Of a stretch of 64,000 nucleotides of DNA, positions 34,895-43,892 are shown one piece after another. The notes under the pieces are model-generated. The model worked only from the letters and a program-made list of their open reading frames with translations. It was not told the DNA's origin and did no database searches. The stretch is from Echinicola soli (GTDB lineage Bacteria > Bacteroidota > Bacteroidia > Cytophagales > Cyclobacteriaceae): contig NZ_CP041253.1 in NCBI RefSeq assembly GCF_006575665.1, positions 563,501-627,500 on the forward strand, in the 5' to 3' direction. How positions within the stretch are numbered: the stretch's first letter is position 1; each line of letters starts with the position of its first letter. A program made the position numbers and the translations under genes.

Positions 34895-35863
34895 ATGTAT
34901 AAAAGACCCCGCAGAAACCGGAAATCTGCAGCAATCCGAAACATGGTGGAAGAAACCCGGCTTTCGCCAAAAGACTTTATCTTTCCACTATTCGTCATTG
35001 ATGGCATCAATCAAAAGGAAGAAGTCGCTTCCATGCCCGGCATATACCGCCACTCTACCGACCTTCTACTTAAAGAGATAGAAGAATGCATGGAACTTGG
35101 CATCCAGTCCTTTGATATTTTCCCCGCTTATCCAGAGAGCAAAAAGGACAAAAAGGCTACAGAAAGTTACAATCCTGAGACCTTTTACCTGAAGGCCATC
35201 AGCAAGGTCAAGTCATCCTTTCCAGAAGCCTGCATCATGACTGATGTGGCCATGGACCCTTACAGCTCTGACGGACATGACGGCATCCTGAAAAACGGCA
35301 AGATCCTAAACGACGAAACACTGGAAGTACTGGCCAAGATGGCTGTAGCACAGGCACAGGCCGGAGCAGACATCATCGGCCCCTCCGATATGATGGACGG
35401 ACGTGTAGGCTACCTTCGCGAGGCACTGGACAAGGCCGGGCATACAGAAGTATCCATCATGTCCTATACTGCCAAGTACGCCAGTGCATTCTACAATCCC
35501 TTCAGGGACGCCCTGGATTCCGCGCCAAAGGCAGGAGACAAAAAAACCTACCAAATGGACCCAGCCAATCTTCATGAAGCATTGATAGAAGCAGAACTGG
35601 ATGAAGCAGAGGGAGCCGACTTCTTAATGGTTAAACCTGCATTGGCCTATCTTGACGTCATCAGGCTCCTTAAGGAAAACTCCAACCTACCTATTGCCGC
35701 CTATAACGTAAGCGGTGAATACTCCATGATCAAGGCTGCACATGAAAAAGGGTGGCTTGACGGAGAAAACGCCATGCTGGAGACCCTTTTAAGCATCAAA
35801 AGAGCAGGGGCCAATATCATCCTTAGTTATTTTGCCAAAGAATACGCGAAGCTTTACAAATAA
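34895..35863 (+). CDS. hemB: Porphobilinogen synthase (delta-aminolevulinic acid dehydratase)
   Basis: A 322-residue HemB that joins two 5-aminolevulinate molecules into porphobilinogen, an early step to heme. The start MYKRPRRNRKSAAIRNMVEET is typical. The first active-site lysine region is SYTAKYASAFYNPFRDA near residue 190 and the second, Schiff-base lysine is in FLMVKPALAYLD near 245. The usual metal site cysteines are replaced (DVAMDPYSSDGHDGI has Asp in place of Cys), so it is the magnesium-type, zinc-independent form. It is monocistronic with its own terminator. Confidence 0.96.
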   Translation: MYKRPRRNRKSAAIRNMVEETRLSPKDFIFPLFVIDGINQKEEVASMPGIYRHSTDLLLKEIEECMELGIQSFDIFPAYPESKKDKKATESYNPETFYLKAISKVKSSFPEACIMTDVAMDPYSSDGHDGILKNGKILNDETLEVLAKMAVAQAQAGADIIGPSDMMDGRVGYLREALDKAGHTEVSIMSYTAKYASAFYNPFRDALDSAPKAGDKKTYQMDPANLHEALIEAELDEAEGADFLMVKPALAYLDVIRLLKENSNLPIAAYNVSGEYSMIKAAHEKGWLDGENAMLETLLSIKRAGANIILSYFAKEYAKLYK

Positions 35864-35886
35864 CAGCACTTCTACCCGAAGCACAC

Positions 35887-35926
35887 AAAGGCCGCCCATA
35901 ATTAGATGGGCGGCCTTTATTTTTTA
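35887..35926 (+). terminator. Rho-independent terminator of hemB
   Basis: AAAGGCCGCCCAT (35887-35899) pairs perfectly with ATGGGCGGCCTTT (35906-35918), followed by T-rich sequence. Confidence 0.93.
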
Positions 35927-36279
35927 ACCCTACTCCTCCATAATTAACATCGATATTTTAAAAACAGGTGATTTTTCAAACCTCATCCGATAAAAATATA
36001 AAACCGAAACATATTCCGATAAACACTTTAACCTCGATATTTTCGATAAAACACACTTCACCATATTGAAAATAATCCACTTCATGGAATAATACGACAG
36101 CTTTATAAGCAAAATCATCACATTACCACTGCACCAATAATAATTTTAAGATAAAATTCTGAAAATATTCTTAGGTATAAAAAACACCTTTCATTTTCAT
36201 TTTTCGCAAGTTTTTAAGGTTTTTAAGTTAAATTATAACCATTAAAACTAATTTTTTATGTTTATTTGTTAATTATTGG
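35927..36279. other. AT-rich region upstream of amt with CGATA motifs
   Basis: About 350 bases without a credible gene. TCGATATTTT occurs near 35950 and again near 36034, with CCGATAAA twice between (about 35987 and 36019) and TTTTCGATAAAACAC at 36040-36054. A similar TTCGATAAAACCCGATAA stretch lies upstream of degP near 11720. A leftward 63-residue frame here has poor composition and was not kept. Confidence 0.35.
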
Positions 36280-36312
36280 TTTGTTTTTTTACTGAAAAAA
36301 TATCTACCTTTA
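36280..36312 (+). promoter_or_regulatory. Probable promoter of amt
   Basis: TTTG (36280-36283), a 21-base spacer and TACCTTTA (36305-36312) match the Bacteroidota TTTG / TAnnTTTG pattern with one mismatch, giving a leader of about 60 bases. Confidence 0.5.
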
Positions 36313-36378
36313 GACCATTGAATAATCACTAACCCATAAAAAATTTCGAAAAATAAGTCTACTTAAACATTCTACTGT

Positions 36379-37689
36379 ATGAAATGGAGTTTTAATGACC
36401 TAGCTCAAGTAAGTACCGATGCGCTCGCACAAGGCGCAGATTTGTCTGCTGACATCACCCAAAACTTACTCACCACTAACAACGTGTGGATGATGCTATC
36501 CACAGCACTCGTATTTATCATGCACCTGGGTTTTGCAGGTGTGGAAGCCGGTTTTGGACAAGCCAAAAACACGGTAAACATTCTTTTCAAAAACACAGTG
36601 ACCCCCATTATCGGGATTGTCACTTACGCGATTTGCGGATTTTTCCTAATGTACCCAGGGTTTGACGTTCCAGGATGGTTCGGATTTGATGGTGCCGGCT
36701 GGAGCATGTTCTGGTTTGCCCCTGAAAACGCTGATGTTACCGCAGGCTATGCTGACGGAGGCTACACCTACTGGACAGACTTCCTGTTCCAGGCCATGTT
36801 TGCCGCTACTGCAGCCACGATCGTATCAGGAGCCATTGCCGAGAGGGTAAAACTTTGGGCTTACCTGCTCTTCACCGTGATCTATGTAGGGATCGTGTAC
36901 CCTATCATCGGAAGCTGGAAATGGGGCGGAGGAATGCTCGACAGCTGGGGATTCTATGACTTTGCAGGCTCTACACTCGTCCACTCCGTGGGCGGATGGG
37001 GTGCTTTGGCAGGTGTCATCCTGGTAGGCCCACGAATTGGCAAGTATGTAAACGGGAAAACTGTTGACAAGCCCGGCGCCAGTGTACCATTGGCAGTAAT
37101 CGGCGTATTCCTGCTTTGGTTAGGATGGTTCGGGTTTAACGGAGGATCCGTTCTTTCCGCTGATCCTGGCCTGGTATCCTTTGTATTGGTGACCACTTCC
37201 CTGGCAGCTTGTGCCGGAGGACTGGGGGGGTTCTTAGCTGGATACTTTGTATTCAAGAGACTGGACTTGGGAATGGTACTGAACGGCATTCTCGCCGGAC
37301 TAGTAGGCATCACTGCCGGTGCTGATGTAATCAACCCCGGCCCAGCACTTATAATAGGATTTATTGCCGGCATCCTCGTGGTAATGTCCGCAGTCATTTT
37401 GGACAAAATGCACCTGGATGACGTAGTAGGTGCTGTATCAGTCCACCTTACTTGTGGGGTCTGGGGAACGCTTGCCGTCGGCATCTTCTCCACCAATCCT
37501 GACCATAGCTTCCTCACCCAGCTGACAGGTGTAGCTATCTGCGGCATCACCGCCTTCGCCTGCGCCTTTATCATCTTCTATCTATTGAAAGTAACCGTAG
37601 GCATTAGGGTATCCGAAGAGCACGAAAGGACTGGCTTGGATTCCCACGAACACGGCATCAGAGGCTACACTATCGTGTACGACGAATAA
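36379..37689 (+). CDS. amt: Ammonium transporter, Amt family
   Basis: A 436-residue inner-membrane ammonium channel with about 11 membrane helices. Family landmarks are NNVWMMLSTALVFIMHLGFAG-type helix 1 (residues 34-54), AMFAATAATIVSGAIAERVK near 140, FAGSTLVHSVGGWGALAG with the first pore histidine near 200, the GWFGFNGGS segment near 255, and VSVHLTCGVWGTLA with the second pore histidine near 355. The C-terminal tail is short (RVSEEHERTGLDSHEHG). No GlnK gene is next to it. The porin gene 130 bases downstream on the same strand is probably part of the same nitrogen response. Confidence 0.95.
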   Translation: MKWSFNDLAQVSTDALAQGADLSADITQNLLTTNNVWMMLSTALVFIMHLGFAGVEAGFGQAKNTVNILFKNTVTPIIGIVTYAICGFFLMYPGFDVPGWFGFDGAGWSMFWFAPENADVTAGYADGGYTYWTDFLFQAMFAATAATIVSGAIAERVKLWAYLLFTVIYVGIVYPIIGSWKWGGGMLDSWGFYDFAGSTLVHSVGGWGALAGVILVGPRIGKYVNGKTVDKPGASVPLAVIGVFLLWLGWFGFNGGSVLSADPGLVSFVLVTTSLAACAGGLGGFLAGYFVFKRLDLGMVLNGILAGLVGITAGADVINPGPALIIGFIAGILVVMSAVILDKMHLDDVVGAVSVHLTCGVWGTLAVGIFSTNPDHSFLTQLTGVAICGITAFACAFIIFYLLKVTVGIRVSEEHERTGLDSHEHGIRGYTIVYDE

Positions 37690-37724
37690 AAAAAACAACC
37701 AACCAAAACCACTATACAGCTATT

Positions 37725-37774
37725 TACCCTGCCCATTCATTTTCCGCCAATCAACCGCTTGGGCAGGGTATTTT
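37725..37774 (+). terminator. Hairpin between amt and the porin gene
   Basis: TACCCTGCCCA (37725-37735) pairs perfectly with TGGGCAGGGTA (37760-37770) across a 24-base loop and is followed by TTTTAT. It could be a terminator or an attenuator separating amt from the porin. Confidence 0.6.
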
Positions 37775-37818
37775 ATCCTCAATCCTAACAATTAACAGAT
37801 AATTTAATTTCAAGTAAA

Positions 37819-38973
37819 ATGAAAAAACTTCAACTACTAATTGTATTGCTATGTCTAGGTTCTCTTACCACAGTGATGGCACAGGACCTATCCAAAGTCA
37901 GCATCTCAGGATCAGTAGATGCCTATTACAGAGCAAACCTCAATGCTCCCAACAAAGGTGGATTTGCACAAGCACCTGGAACATCATTTGCCAACCAACC
38001 AGGTTTTGCACTGGGCATGGCGAATATCATCACAGCATACGAAGGTGAAAAAGTAGGCTTTGTAGCCGATTTGGTTTTCGGGCCAAGGGGCGCTGACGCC
38101 GTCTTTAACTCCACCGGAAGCGCTAATATCGTCAACCAGCTGTATATGTACTGGAATGTAAATGATGCGGTAACCTTTACTTTCGGTAACTTCAACACCT
38201 TCTTGGGCTACGAAGTAATCTCCCCTGCTGCCAACTTCAACTATTCCACTTCGTACATGTTCTCTTACGGTCCGTTCTCACACACCGGTCTGAAAGCCGA
38301 CATTGCCTTGAACGACAATTGGTCACTGATGGCTGCCGTAATGAACCCTACCGACCTGACGGAATTCAACCCGACAGGCAGCTATTACGGAGGATTACAA
38401 CTGGCCTATGAGAATGACATGGGCGGTACCTGGTTAAACCTACTATATGGTGACCAGGACGGAAAATTGGATGAAGATTTTCCCCTGGTCCCTGGCCAAA
38501 TGTCCGGAGGAAGTACTTTCCAAATCGACCTGACCACAGGTTTTGACGTATCCGATGTGGTTTACCTTGGTCTTAACGCTACCTATAACACTACTGCTGC
38601 CGGCGAAATGTACGACGGAACCAGCATCAGTGACGCTGATGGCGATGGCGCTGGATTCTATGGTGTAGCCGGTTATGTACAGGCCTCCACTTCCGATAGA
38701 TTTTCTATAGGCCTACGTGGTGAATATTTCAACATCTTCAATGACGGCCTTACTGGTGATGATGGATGGACTCCTGTCGGAGTGGATGAAAATGGCGACG
38801 GCAACGTATTTGCCGTAACTCTTTCAGGCAACTATAAAATCGTAGAAAACTTTACCCTTATTCCAGAAGTGAGACTGGACTCCATGTCAGAAGAAGATTA
38901 CTTTGTAAACAATGAACTAACAGGCTCTAAAAGCTTGTCATCATTCTTACTAGCAGCCGTATTCTCTTTCTAA
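37819..38973 (+). CDS. Outer membrane beta-barrel porin
   Basis: A 384-residue outer-membrane protein: signal peptide residues 1-21 (ending VMAQ), then amphipathic strands characteristic of OmpL-like/porin-2 proteins, e.g. VSISGSVDAYYRANLN, FGNFNTFLGYEVI, NWSLMAAVMNPTDL and DRFSIGLRGEYFNIF, ending in an aromatic-terminated strand (LLAAVFSF). An acidic DADGDGAG loop lies near residue 275. It follows the ammonium transporter and may let small nitrogen compounds through the outer membrane; that role is inferred from position only. Confidence 0.85.
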   Translation: MKKLQLLIVLLCLGSLTTVMAQDLSKVSISGSVDAYYRANLNAPNKGGFAQAPGTSFANQPGFALGMANIITAYEGEKVGFVADLVFGPRGADAVFNSTGSANIVNQLYMYWNVNDAVTFTFGNFNTFLGYEVISPAANFNYSTSYMFSYGPFSHTGLKADIALNDNWSLMAAVMNPTDLTEFNPTGSYYGGLQLAYENDMGGTWLNLLYGDQDGKLDEDFPLVPGQMSGGSTFQIDLTTGFDVSDVVYLGLNATYNTTAAGEMYDGTSISDADGDGAGFYGVAGYVQASTSDRFSIGLRGEYFNIFNDGLTGDDGWTPVGVDENGDGNVFAVTLSGNYKIVENFTLIPEVRLDSMSEEDYFVNNELTGSKSLSSFLLAAVFSF

Positions 38974-39003
38974 TTTTTTTCTGACAAACTGAGATTTTTC
39001 AAT

Positions 39004-39040
39004 AAAAACCACGCGCTTTGTAAAAAGCCGTGGTTTTTTC
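39004..39040 (+). terminator. Rho-independent terminator of the porin gene
   Basis: AAAAACCACG (39004-39013) pairs with CGTGGTTTTT (39029-39038). The remaining 250 bases to the next gene are AT-rich with nothing recognisable. Confidence 0.85.
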
Positions 39041-39287
39041 TGTTTTATACCGTAATATAATTTTTAGGTTATAGAAAAAACCTAAAACCCCTCAAAAAAC
39101 ACTTTTTTTAGGCAAACAGATTAACCTAAAGCCCAATATTAATAACAATATATCTATATACTCAATACATAATTTCATATTTAGTAAAAAAACTTAGACA
39201 AAAAACTGATCTATTCGCAACCTTTTTCCTTTAAATCCGAATAGTATAGTGTAAGGATTTAAACAACAACACATAAATAATACGACG

Positions 39288-39599
39288 ATGGTTAAATTAG
39301 CTGTAATGGTTGCTGCCGGGTTCTTTGGATTTGAATCTATAGAAGCTTTTGGGCAGGAAAAAGAACGAAAGGAACTTAAGGGCCCAAAAGCCAAAAATTA
39401 CAAACCATGGAAAGACCAAGCCAGAAAAGGTACACTAGTAGTGGACATCAATGGTGAACTGACCAAAGGCCCAAAGGCAAAAAACCAAAAGTTGTGGGAA
39501 AGAGATATGGAAAAAGTGGAAATCAACACAGATCTTCAGCCTATCTCAAGACCTAAGGGACCAAAAGCAAAAAATCAAAAGCCCTGGGAAAGAAACTAG
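39288..39599 (+). CDS. Small secreted basic protein with three GPKAKN-x-K-x-W repeats
   Basis: A 103-residue protein that I do not recognise. Residues 1-22 look like a short signal peptide (LAVMVAAGFFGFESIEAFGQ). The mature part holds three near-identical units, GPKAKNYKPW, GPKAKNQKLW and GPKAKNQKPW, at residues 32-41, 61-70 and 91-100, i.e. spaced by 29 and 30 residues, each preceded by K and followed by a charged residue. It is very basic and has no cysteine. It is monocistronic, with its own terminator. Possible roles are a secreted ligand, cell-surface or nucleic-acid binding protein, or a precursor cut into repeat peptides; none is shown. Confidence 0.75.
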   Translation: MVKLAVMVAAGFFGFESIEAFGQEKERKELKGPKAKNYKPWKDQARKGTLVVDINGELTKGPKAKNQKLWERDMEKVEINTDLQPISRPKGPKAKNQKPWERN

Positions 39600-39624
39600 A
39601 GGCTAATAGTTTGTCAGAAAATAA

Positions 39625-39655
39625 AAAGGCTACCCAAAATGGTAGCCTTTCTTGT
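39625..39655 (+). terminator. Rho-independent terminator of the GPKAKN-repeat gene
   Basis: AAAGGCTACC (39625-39634) pairs with GGTAGCCTTT (39641-39650), then T-rich sequence. Confidence 0.88.
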
Positions 39656-39675
39656 TTTATTACCCGCTACACTAT

Positions 39676-39900
39676 TAAAGTGGGTCAAGCGAAAAAGTCG
39701 GGGGAATCAGGGTTGGTTTCGATAGCACGCAGATGGCGCTGATGAATAAGATTTGCGCTGATTTTTTAGACAATGGTATCTGAGCGGGGCCGTTCTTATG
39801 CCAGTTAGAGCCTAAGACATTTTTAATGGAACGCTTATCACACTGATCCAGGCGGGACAGGCAGGGCTGATTTCCGCAGATTAATTCTGCCTTCAACTAC
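39676..39900. repeat. Dispersed repeat family 2, copy 1
   Basis: It begins AGTGGGTCAAGCGAAAAAGT, continues with AGGGTTGGTTTCGATAGC and CGCAGATGGCGCTGATG, then GATTTGCGCTGATTTTT (to 39768). A copy in reverse orientation lies at 57530-57622. After 39830 a second set of ACGC.../CTGAT units (GGAACGCTTATCACACTGAT and GGGCTGATTTCCGCAGATT) resembles the 29005-29060 fragment. It is non-coding. Confidence 0.75.
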
Positions 39901-39971
39901 CTCCAGAAATACTAAGCCCGCTTAAAACGTAGAAGAACAAGCATCTGCACCTCACCTCAAACCACAAAATT

Positions 39972-40706
39972 TTATCCACTAAAGGTATTCCCCAAGTGCT
40001 GATCCTGCGCTTTAACTTTTTCAAAATCCAAATATTGCTCCCAGAATGCTTCTTCCGGCAGTGCAGCTCTTAGATAGAGTTTTTCCTTTTTTACAGGATG
40101 GATGAAAATCAGGTGGAAGGCATGCAAGTTGATACTGGCATCCGGATTAGGCTTGGAGAAGCCATAGCGAAGGTCTCCGCGGATAGGGCAGCCCATCGAC
40201 GCCAGCTGTACCCTGATCTGGTGTGGACGACCTGTCCTGGGGCGCACCTCCACTAGCCAGTGGTCATTGAGCTTACCTAATCGTTTATAGTCTAGTTCTG
40301 CCCGCTTAGCCCCCTCTATTTCTTTATCGTAGGCAGTGGTGACATTTCGATTCTCATCCTTTATCAAGTAATGGGTCAATTTTCCAATTTCCTCCTTTGG
40401 GCGTCTTTTGACGATGGCCCAGTACACCTTGTGCACCTCTCTCTTTTTGAAAAGCACCATCATACGCTCCAGGGCCTTGGAAGTACGGGCAAATACAACC
40501 AAGCCGCTCACCGGACGATCAATGCGATGAACAGGATGCAAAAATACCGCACCTGGCTTATCATATTTTGCTGAAATATATTCCTTGCAATAGTCAGTCA
40601 GCGTCTTGTCTCCCGTGTGGTCACCCTGCACGAGCACTCCGGAATGTTTATTCACCACCAAAAGGTGATTATCTTCATATACTACAGTAAATGGTTGCTT
40701 TGCCAT
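39972..40706 (-). CDS. RluA-family RNA pseudouridine synthase
   Basis: A 244-residue pseudouridine synthase of the RluA/RluC/RluD family, which isomerises uridines in rRNA or tRNA. The catalytic motif is VHRIDRPVSGLVVFAR near residue 60, with the catalytic Asp, followed by the KVYWAIV strand and the conserved RTGRPHQIRVQLASMGCPI motif near 180. No N-terminal S4 domain is present, so it resembles the short RluA/TruC type. The exact target base cannot be told. It is a single leftward gene beside the prfC gene. Confidence 0.9.
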   Translation of the reverse strand: MAKQPFTVVYEDNHLLVVNKHSGVLVQGDHTGDKTLTDYCKEYISAKYDKPGAVFLHPVHRIDRPVSGLVVFARTSKALERMMVLFKKREVHKVYWAIVKRRPKEEIGKLTHYLIKDENRNVTTAYDKEIEGAKRAELDYKRLGKLNDHWLVEVRPRTGRPHQIRVQLASMGCPIRGDLRYGFSKPNPDASINLHAFHLIFIHPVKKEKLYLRAALPEEAFWEQYLDFEKVKAQDQHLGNTFSG

Positions 40707-40710
40707 AATT

Positions 40711-40745
40711 TTAGATGTTAGAGATTAGATTTGAGACAGTAGACT
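40711..40745. repeat. Short heptanucleotide repeat tract
   Basis: AGATGTT, AGAGATT, AGATTTG, AGACAGT and AGACTTC follow each other in 7-base phase just upstream of the pseudouridine synthase gene; compare 21133-21200. Confidence 0.5.
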
Positions 40746-40802
40746 TCTACCAATCTACATAGAGCACCGGCACCTTATCCTTTCCCTCTAAGGGCTATTA
40801 CC

Positions 40803-42383
40803 CTAAAATTCAGAGGTGAAATGGAATTCGATATCCGGATAATTGTCCTGCACCATTTGCAACCACGCCCTGGACTCGGCCATAAATACCAGTTTACCAT
40901 CTTTATCGTAGGCGATATGGCGGTTCTTGGACCGTACAAATTCATCCAACTGCTTTTTGTCCTTGCTGCTGATCCAGCATGCCTTGTATAGGTTCATTGG
41001 TGCAAACTCTACCGTGGCATTATATTCATTTTTCAATCGGAACTGAATTACTTCAAACTGAAGTTGACCTACCGTCCCGATGACTTTTCTAGCCCCCATG
41101 TCAAAGGTAAACAGCTGTGCCACGCCTTCTTCCATCAGCTGCTTCAGTCCTTTTTCGAGCTGCTTGGTTTTCATGGCGTCCTTATTGATCACTTCCTTGA
41201 AAATCTCCGGAGAGAAACTTGGAATCCCTTTAAACGTCAACCTTTCTCCATCAGAAAGAGAATCACCAATCTTCAGGTTCCCTGTATCATATAAACCCAC
41301 AATATCCCCTGGAAAGGCCTCTTCGATAATCTCTTTATCCTGCGCCATGAACGAGGTCACATTGGAAAAGCGCAGCGACTTAGTGGCTCGCATGCTCTTA
41401 TAGGGCTTGTTTCGCTCAAACCGCCCGGAGCAGATCCTCAAAAAGGCAATTCTGTTACGGTGATTGGGATCCATATTAGCGTGGATCTTAAAGACAAAAC
41501 CACTGAACTTATCCTCCTCTGGAATGACTTCGCGCTCTTCCGCATGCCTGCTCTTCGGAGATGGAGCAATATCAATAAAGGTATCGAGCATTTCCTGTAC
41601 ACCAAAGTTATTGACTGCCGAGCCAAAAAACACCGGAGCAATCTCCCCATTGAGGTAAGCATCCTTGTCAAATTCAGGATAAACACCTTCTATCAATTCC
41701 ACATCTTCCCGAAGCTGATCGGCATTGTTTTCTCCCACCAAGTCTTCCAGCTTCGCATCCGACAAATCCTCAATGGCCATGATATCATCAGAAAGCTTAC
41801 GCTGGGAAGGACGGAAAAGATTTAGCGATTTATTATAAAGGTTATAAACTCCTTTAAACGTTTTCCCCATGGAGATCGGCCATGAAAGTGGCCTTACCTT
41901 GATATTGAGTTTCTCCTCCACTTCATCCAGAAGATCATATGGATCACGGCCTTCACGATCAAGTTTATTGATAAAGCAGATCACCGGTGTTTTCCGCATC
42001 CGACAGACCTCCATGAGCTTTTCTGTTTGGATCTCCACGCCCTTGACACAGTCGATCACCATGATGACACTGTCCACGGCGGTCAACGTACGGTACGTAT
42101 CTTCTGCAAAATCTTGGTGACCGGGTGTATCGAGAAGATTGATCTTGGTACCTTTGTATTCAAATCCCATCACGGAGGTGGCTACTGAAATACCCCGCTG
42201 CTTCTCAATCTCCATCCAGTCAGATTTGGCATGGGTATCGATCTTATTGGATTTTACCGCTCCGGCGGTTTTGATCGCACCACCAAAAAGCAGCAGCTTT
42301 TCTGTCAAAGTCGTCTTTCCTGCATCGGGGTGGGAAATGATTCCAAATGTTTTTCTTCTTTGAATCTCCTTGGTCAAACTCAT
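40803..42383 (-). CDS. prfC: Peptide chain release factor 3
   Basis: A 526-residue GTPase that removes RF1/RF2 from the ribosome after termination. The start at 42383 ([25 protein letters not shown]) puts the P-loop at residues 18-26; an in-frame ATG at 42416 is less likely. Other motifs are the switch sequence [28 protein letters not shown] (G3) near 85 and [10 protein letters not shown] (G4) near 140. The C-terminal domains typical of RF3 follow ([25 protein letters not shown]). The length is normal. It is a single leftward gene. Confidence 0.96.
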   Translation of the reverse strand: MSLTKEIQRRKTFGIISHPDAGKTTLTEKLLLFGGAIKTAGAVKSNKIDTHAKSDWMEIEKQRGISVATSVMGFEYKGTKINLLDTPGHQDFAEDTYRTLTAVDSVIMVIDCVKGVEIQTEKLMEVCRMRKTPVICFINKLDREGRDPYDLLDEVEEKLNIKVRPLSWPISMGKTFKGVYNLYNKSLNLFRPSQRKLSDDIMAIEDLSDAKLEDLVGENNADQLREDVELIEGVYPEFDKDAYLNGEIAPVFFGSAVNNFGVQEMLDTFIDIAPSPKSRHAEEREVIPEEDKFSGFVFKIHANMDPNHRNRIAFLRICSGRFERNKPYKSMRATKSLRFSNVTSFMAQDKEIIEEAFPGDIVGLYDTGNLKIGDSLSDGERLTFKGIPSFSPEIFKEVINKDAMKTKQLEKGLKQLMEEGVAQLFTFDMGARKVIGTVGQLQFEVIQFRLKNEYNATVEFAPMNLYKACWISSKDKKQLDEFVRSKNRHIAYDKDGKLVFMAESRAWLQMVQDNYPDIEFHFTSEF

Positions 42384-42495
42384 CTTTCTTCTGGCTCCTT
42401 TATTTGCAAGATGCAAAGGTAGTTGATTATCTCGAAAGATGATAATTTAGTGAGCGCTCAGCACATTATCCTTTACCATCTGCAGGACAGACCAA

Positions 42496-43734
42496 TCAGT
42501 CAATAAAAGGGTCACGATCCACTTTAAACTCTGAAGAGCTTTCATTGGCCCCCCTCAGGACTATTCGAAATGTGGCACCCTTTCCTGGCTCGGATTGATG
42601 GACAAAAATTCTTCCTCGGTGATAGCCTTCTATGATCCGCTTGGCGAGTGTCAGCCCCAAGCCCCAACCGCGTTGTCTGGTAGTGAAACCGGGATTAAAA
42701 ACACGCTTAAACATACTCTTATCAATACCTTTACCCGTATCCGCTATATCCACATGGACAAACTGCTCACTTTCCTTTACGATATTGATTGCAATTTGCC
42801 CCTGGCCCTTCATGGCATCTACTGCATTCTTGCAGATATTTTCCACCACCCATTCAAAAAGTGACCTGTTCATCATCGCATCCACATCTTCGGCGTGACT
42901 ACTCAGCTCAATGCTTACTTTACTGGATATCCTTGGCCTCAGGTAACTCACTGCCTCTTCGATTACGGAATAGACATTTTCCTGTTTGATTACCGGCGCA
43001 CTGCCAATATTACTAAATCGTTCGGTAACCATTCGCAGCTTGGATACATCCTTATCCAGCTCTACGATCACTTCTTTGTTTTCATCCCAGACCGGAGAAT
43101 TTTTCAAATAATCGATCCAAGCCATTAGGGAAGCTATTGGCGTTCCTAGTTGATGGGCAGTTTCTTTGGTCAGCCCTGCCCATACGCGGTTTTGCTCAGC
43201 AATTTTGGATTGGTTAAACACCGCAAAGGCCAGCACACCGAAAACCAAAATAACCGAAAGCTGCACATAAGGGTAGTACTTAAGCCGTGTCAATAACTCA
43301 GAATTGGTGTAATAAAGATATTGATTATCCAGAATCTGAATAGGCTCATAGTCCATCTTCATCCTTAGCACTTCTGCCCGGAGTTTCTCCTCGATATCAG
43401 CTTCTGTAGCATCCTTCTTAAAGGCAATATTCCTGTATTCACCTGATGGTTTACCAAAAGCATCCGCCACGATAACTGGGATGTTATGGTTTTCCTGGAT
43501 AATCCCCTGATGGATAAAAGTAAGGTTATCGGAATTATTGGCTACATACTCCATGGCATTGGCATAGAGTGTTATTTGCTTTTTTTCCCGCTCCTTCAGC
43601 TCACTGACCAGCGTGTTGGTATAATAAATGGAACCTATGCTAATGACCAGAGAAGCTATAAAGATGATCCATTTTACCTTGCCCCTGTTTTGATATAAAT
43701 CCAGCGTGGCCAGATCTTGAAATTTATTCCTCAT
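42496..43734 (-). CDS. Membrane sensor histidine kinase
   Basis: A 412-residue two-component kinase. The first membrane helix is at about residues 22-40 and the second at 157-174, enclosing a periplasmic sensor of roughly 115 residues. The phosphoacceptor is His194 in ETAHQLGTPI, an H-box with Q-L-G-T-P in place of the more usual E-L/K-R-T-P, common in Bacteroidota. The ATPase part has the N-box WVVENICKNAVDAM, G1 VDIADTGKGID and G2 GWGLGLTLAKRI. No response regulator gene is next to it, so its partner is encoded elsewhere. It is divergent from dps across 158 bases. Confidence 0.92.
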   Translation of the reverse strand: MRNKFQDLATLDLYQNRGKVKWIIFIASLVISIGSIYYTNTLVSELKEREKKQITLYANAMEYVANNSDNLTFIHQGIIQENHNIPVIVADAFGKPSGEYRNIAFKKDATEADIEEKLRAEVLRMKMDYEPIQILDNQYLYYTNSELLTRLKYYPYVQLSVILVFGVLAFAVFNQSKIAEQNRVWAGLTKETAHQLGTPIASLMAWIDYLKNSPVWDENKEVIVELDKDVSKLRMVTERFSNIGSAPVIKQENVYSVIEEAVSYLRPRISSKVSIELSSHAEDVDAMMNRSLFEWVVENICKNAVDAMKGQGQIAINIVKESEQFVHVDIADTGKGIDKSMFKRVFNPGFTTRQRGWGLGLTLAKRIIEGYHRGRIFVHQSEPGKGATFRIVLRGANESSSEFKVDRDPFID

Positions 43735-43793
43735 TAATTTTTTTCACTGTTCCGATTAGTGGTAGTCCTTTTTATTATAACTGTCTAGGCTAT

Positions 43794-43808
43794 ATAGATA
43801 TTATCTAT
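43794..43808. promoter_or_regulatory. OxyR-like site upstream of dps
   Basis: ATAG, 7 bases, CTAT (43794-43808) matches the OxyR half-site pair ATAG-N7-CTAT, centred on the 13-base palindrome TAGATATTATCTA (43795-43807). A further ATAG follows at 43814-43817. It lies 85 bases before the dps start, in the gap shared with the histidine kinase. Confidence 0.45.
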
Positions 43809-43892
43809 TGCGAATAGTAATTATCAGTTTGACTACCATCCAAGATACCTGTAAATTCGAATAATTATTTAAATAAACAAAACATCTACACA

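Noticed and set aside
35930..36121. A leftward 63-residue frame upstream of amt
   Set aside because: Composition is dominated by AT-rich codons, it begins inside promoter DNA and has no recognisable domain.
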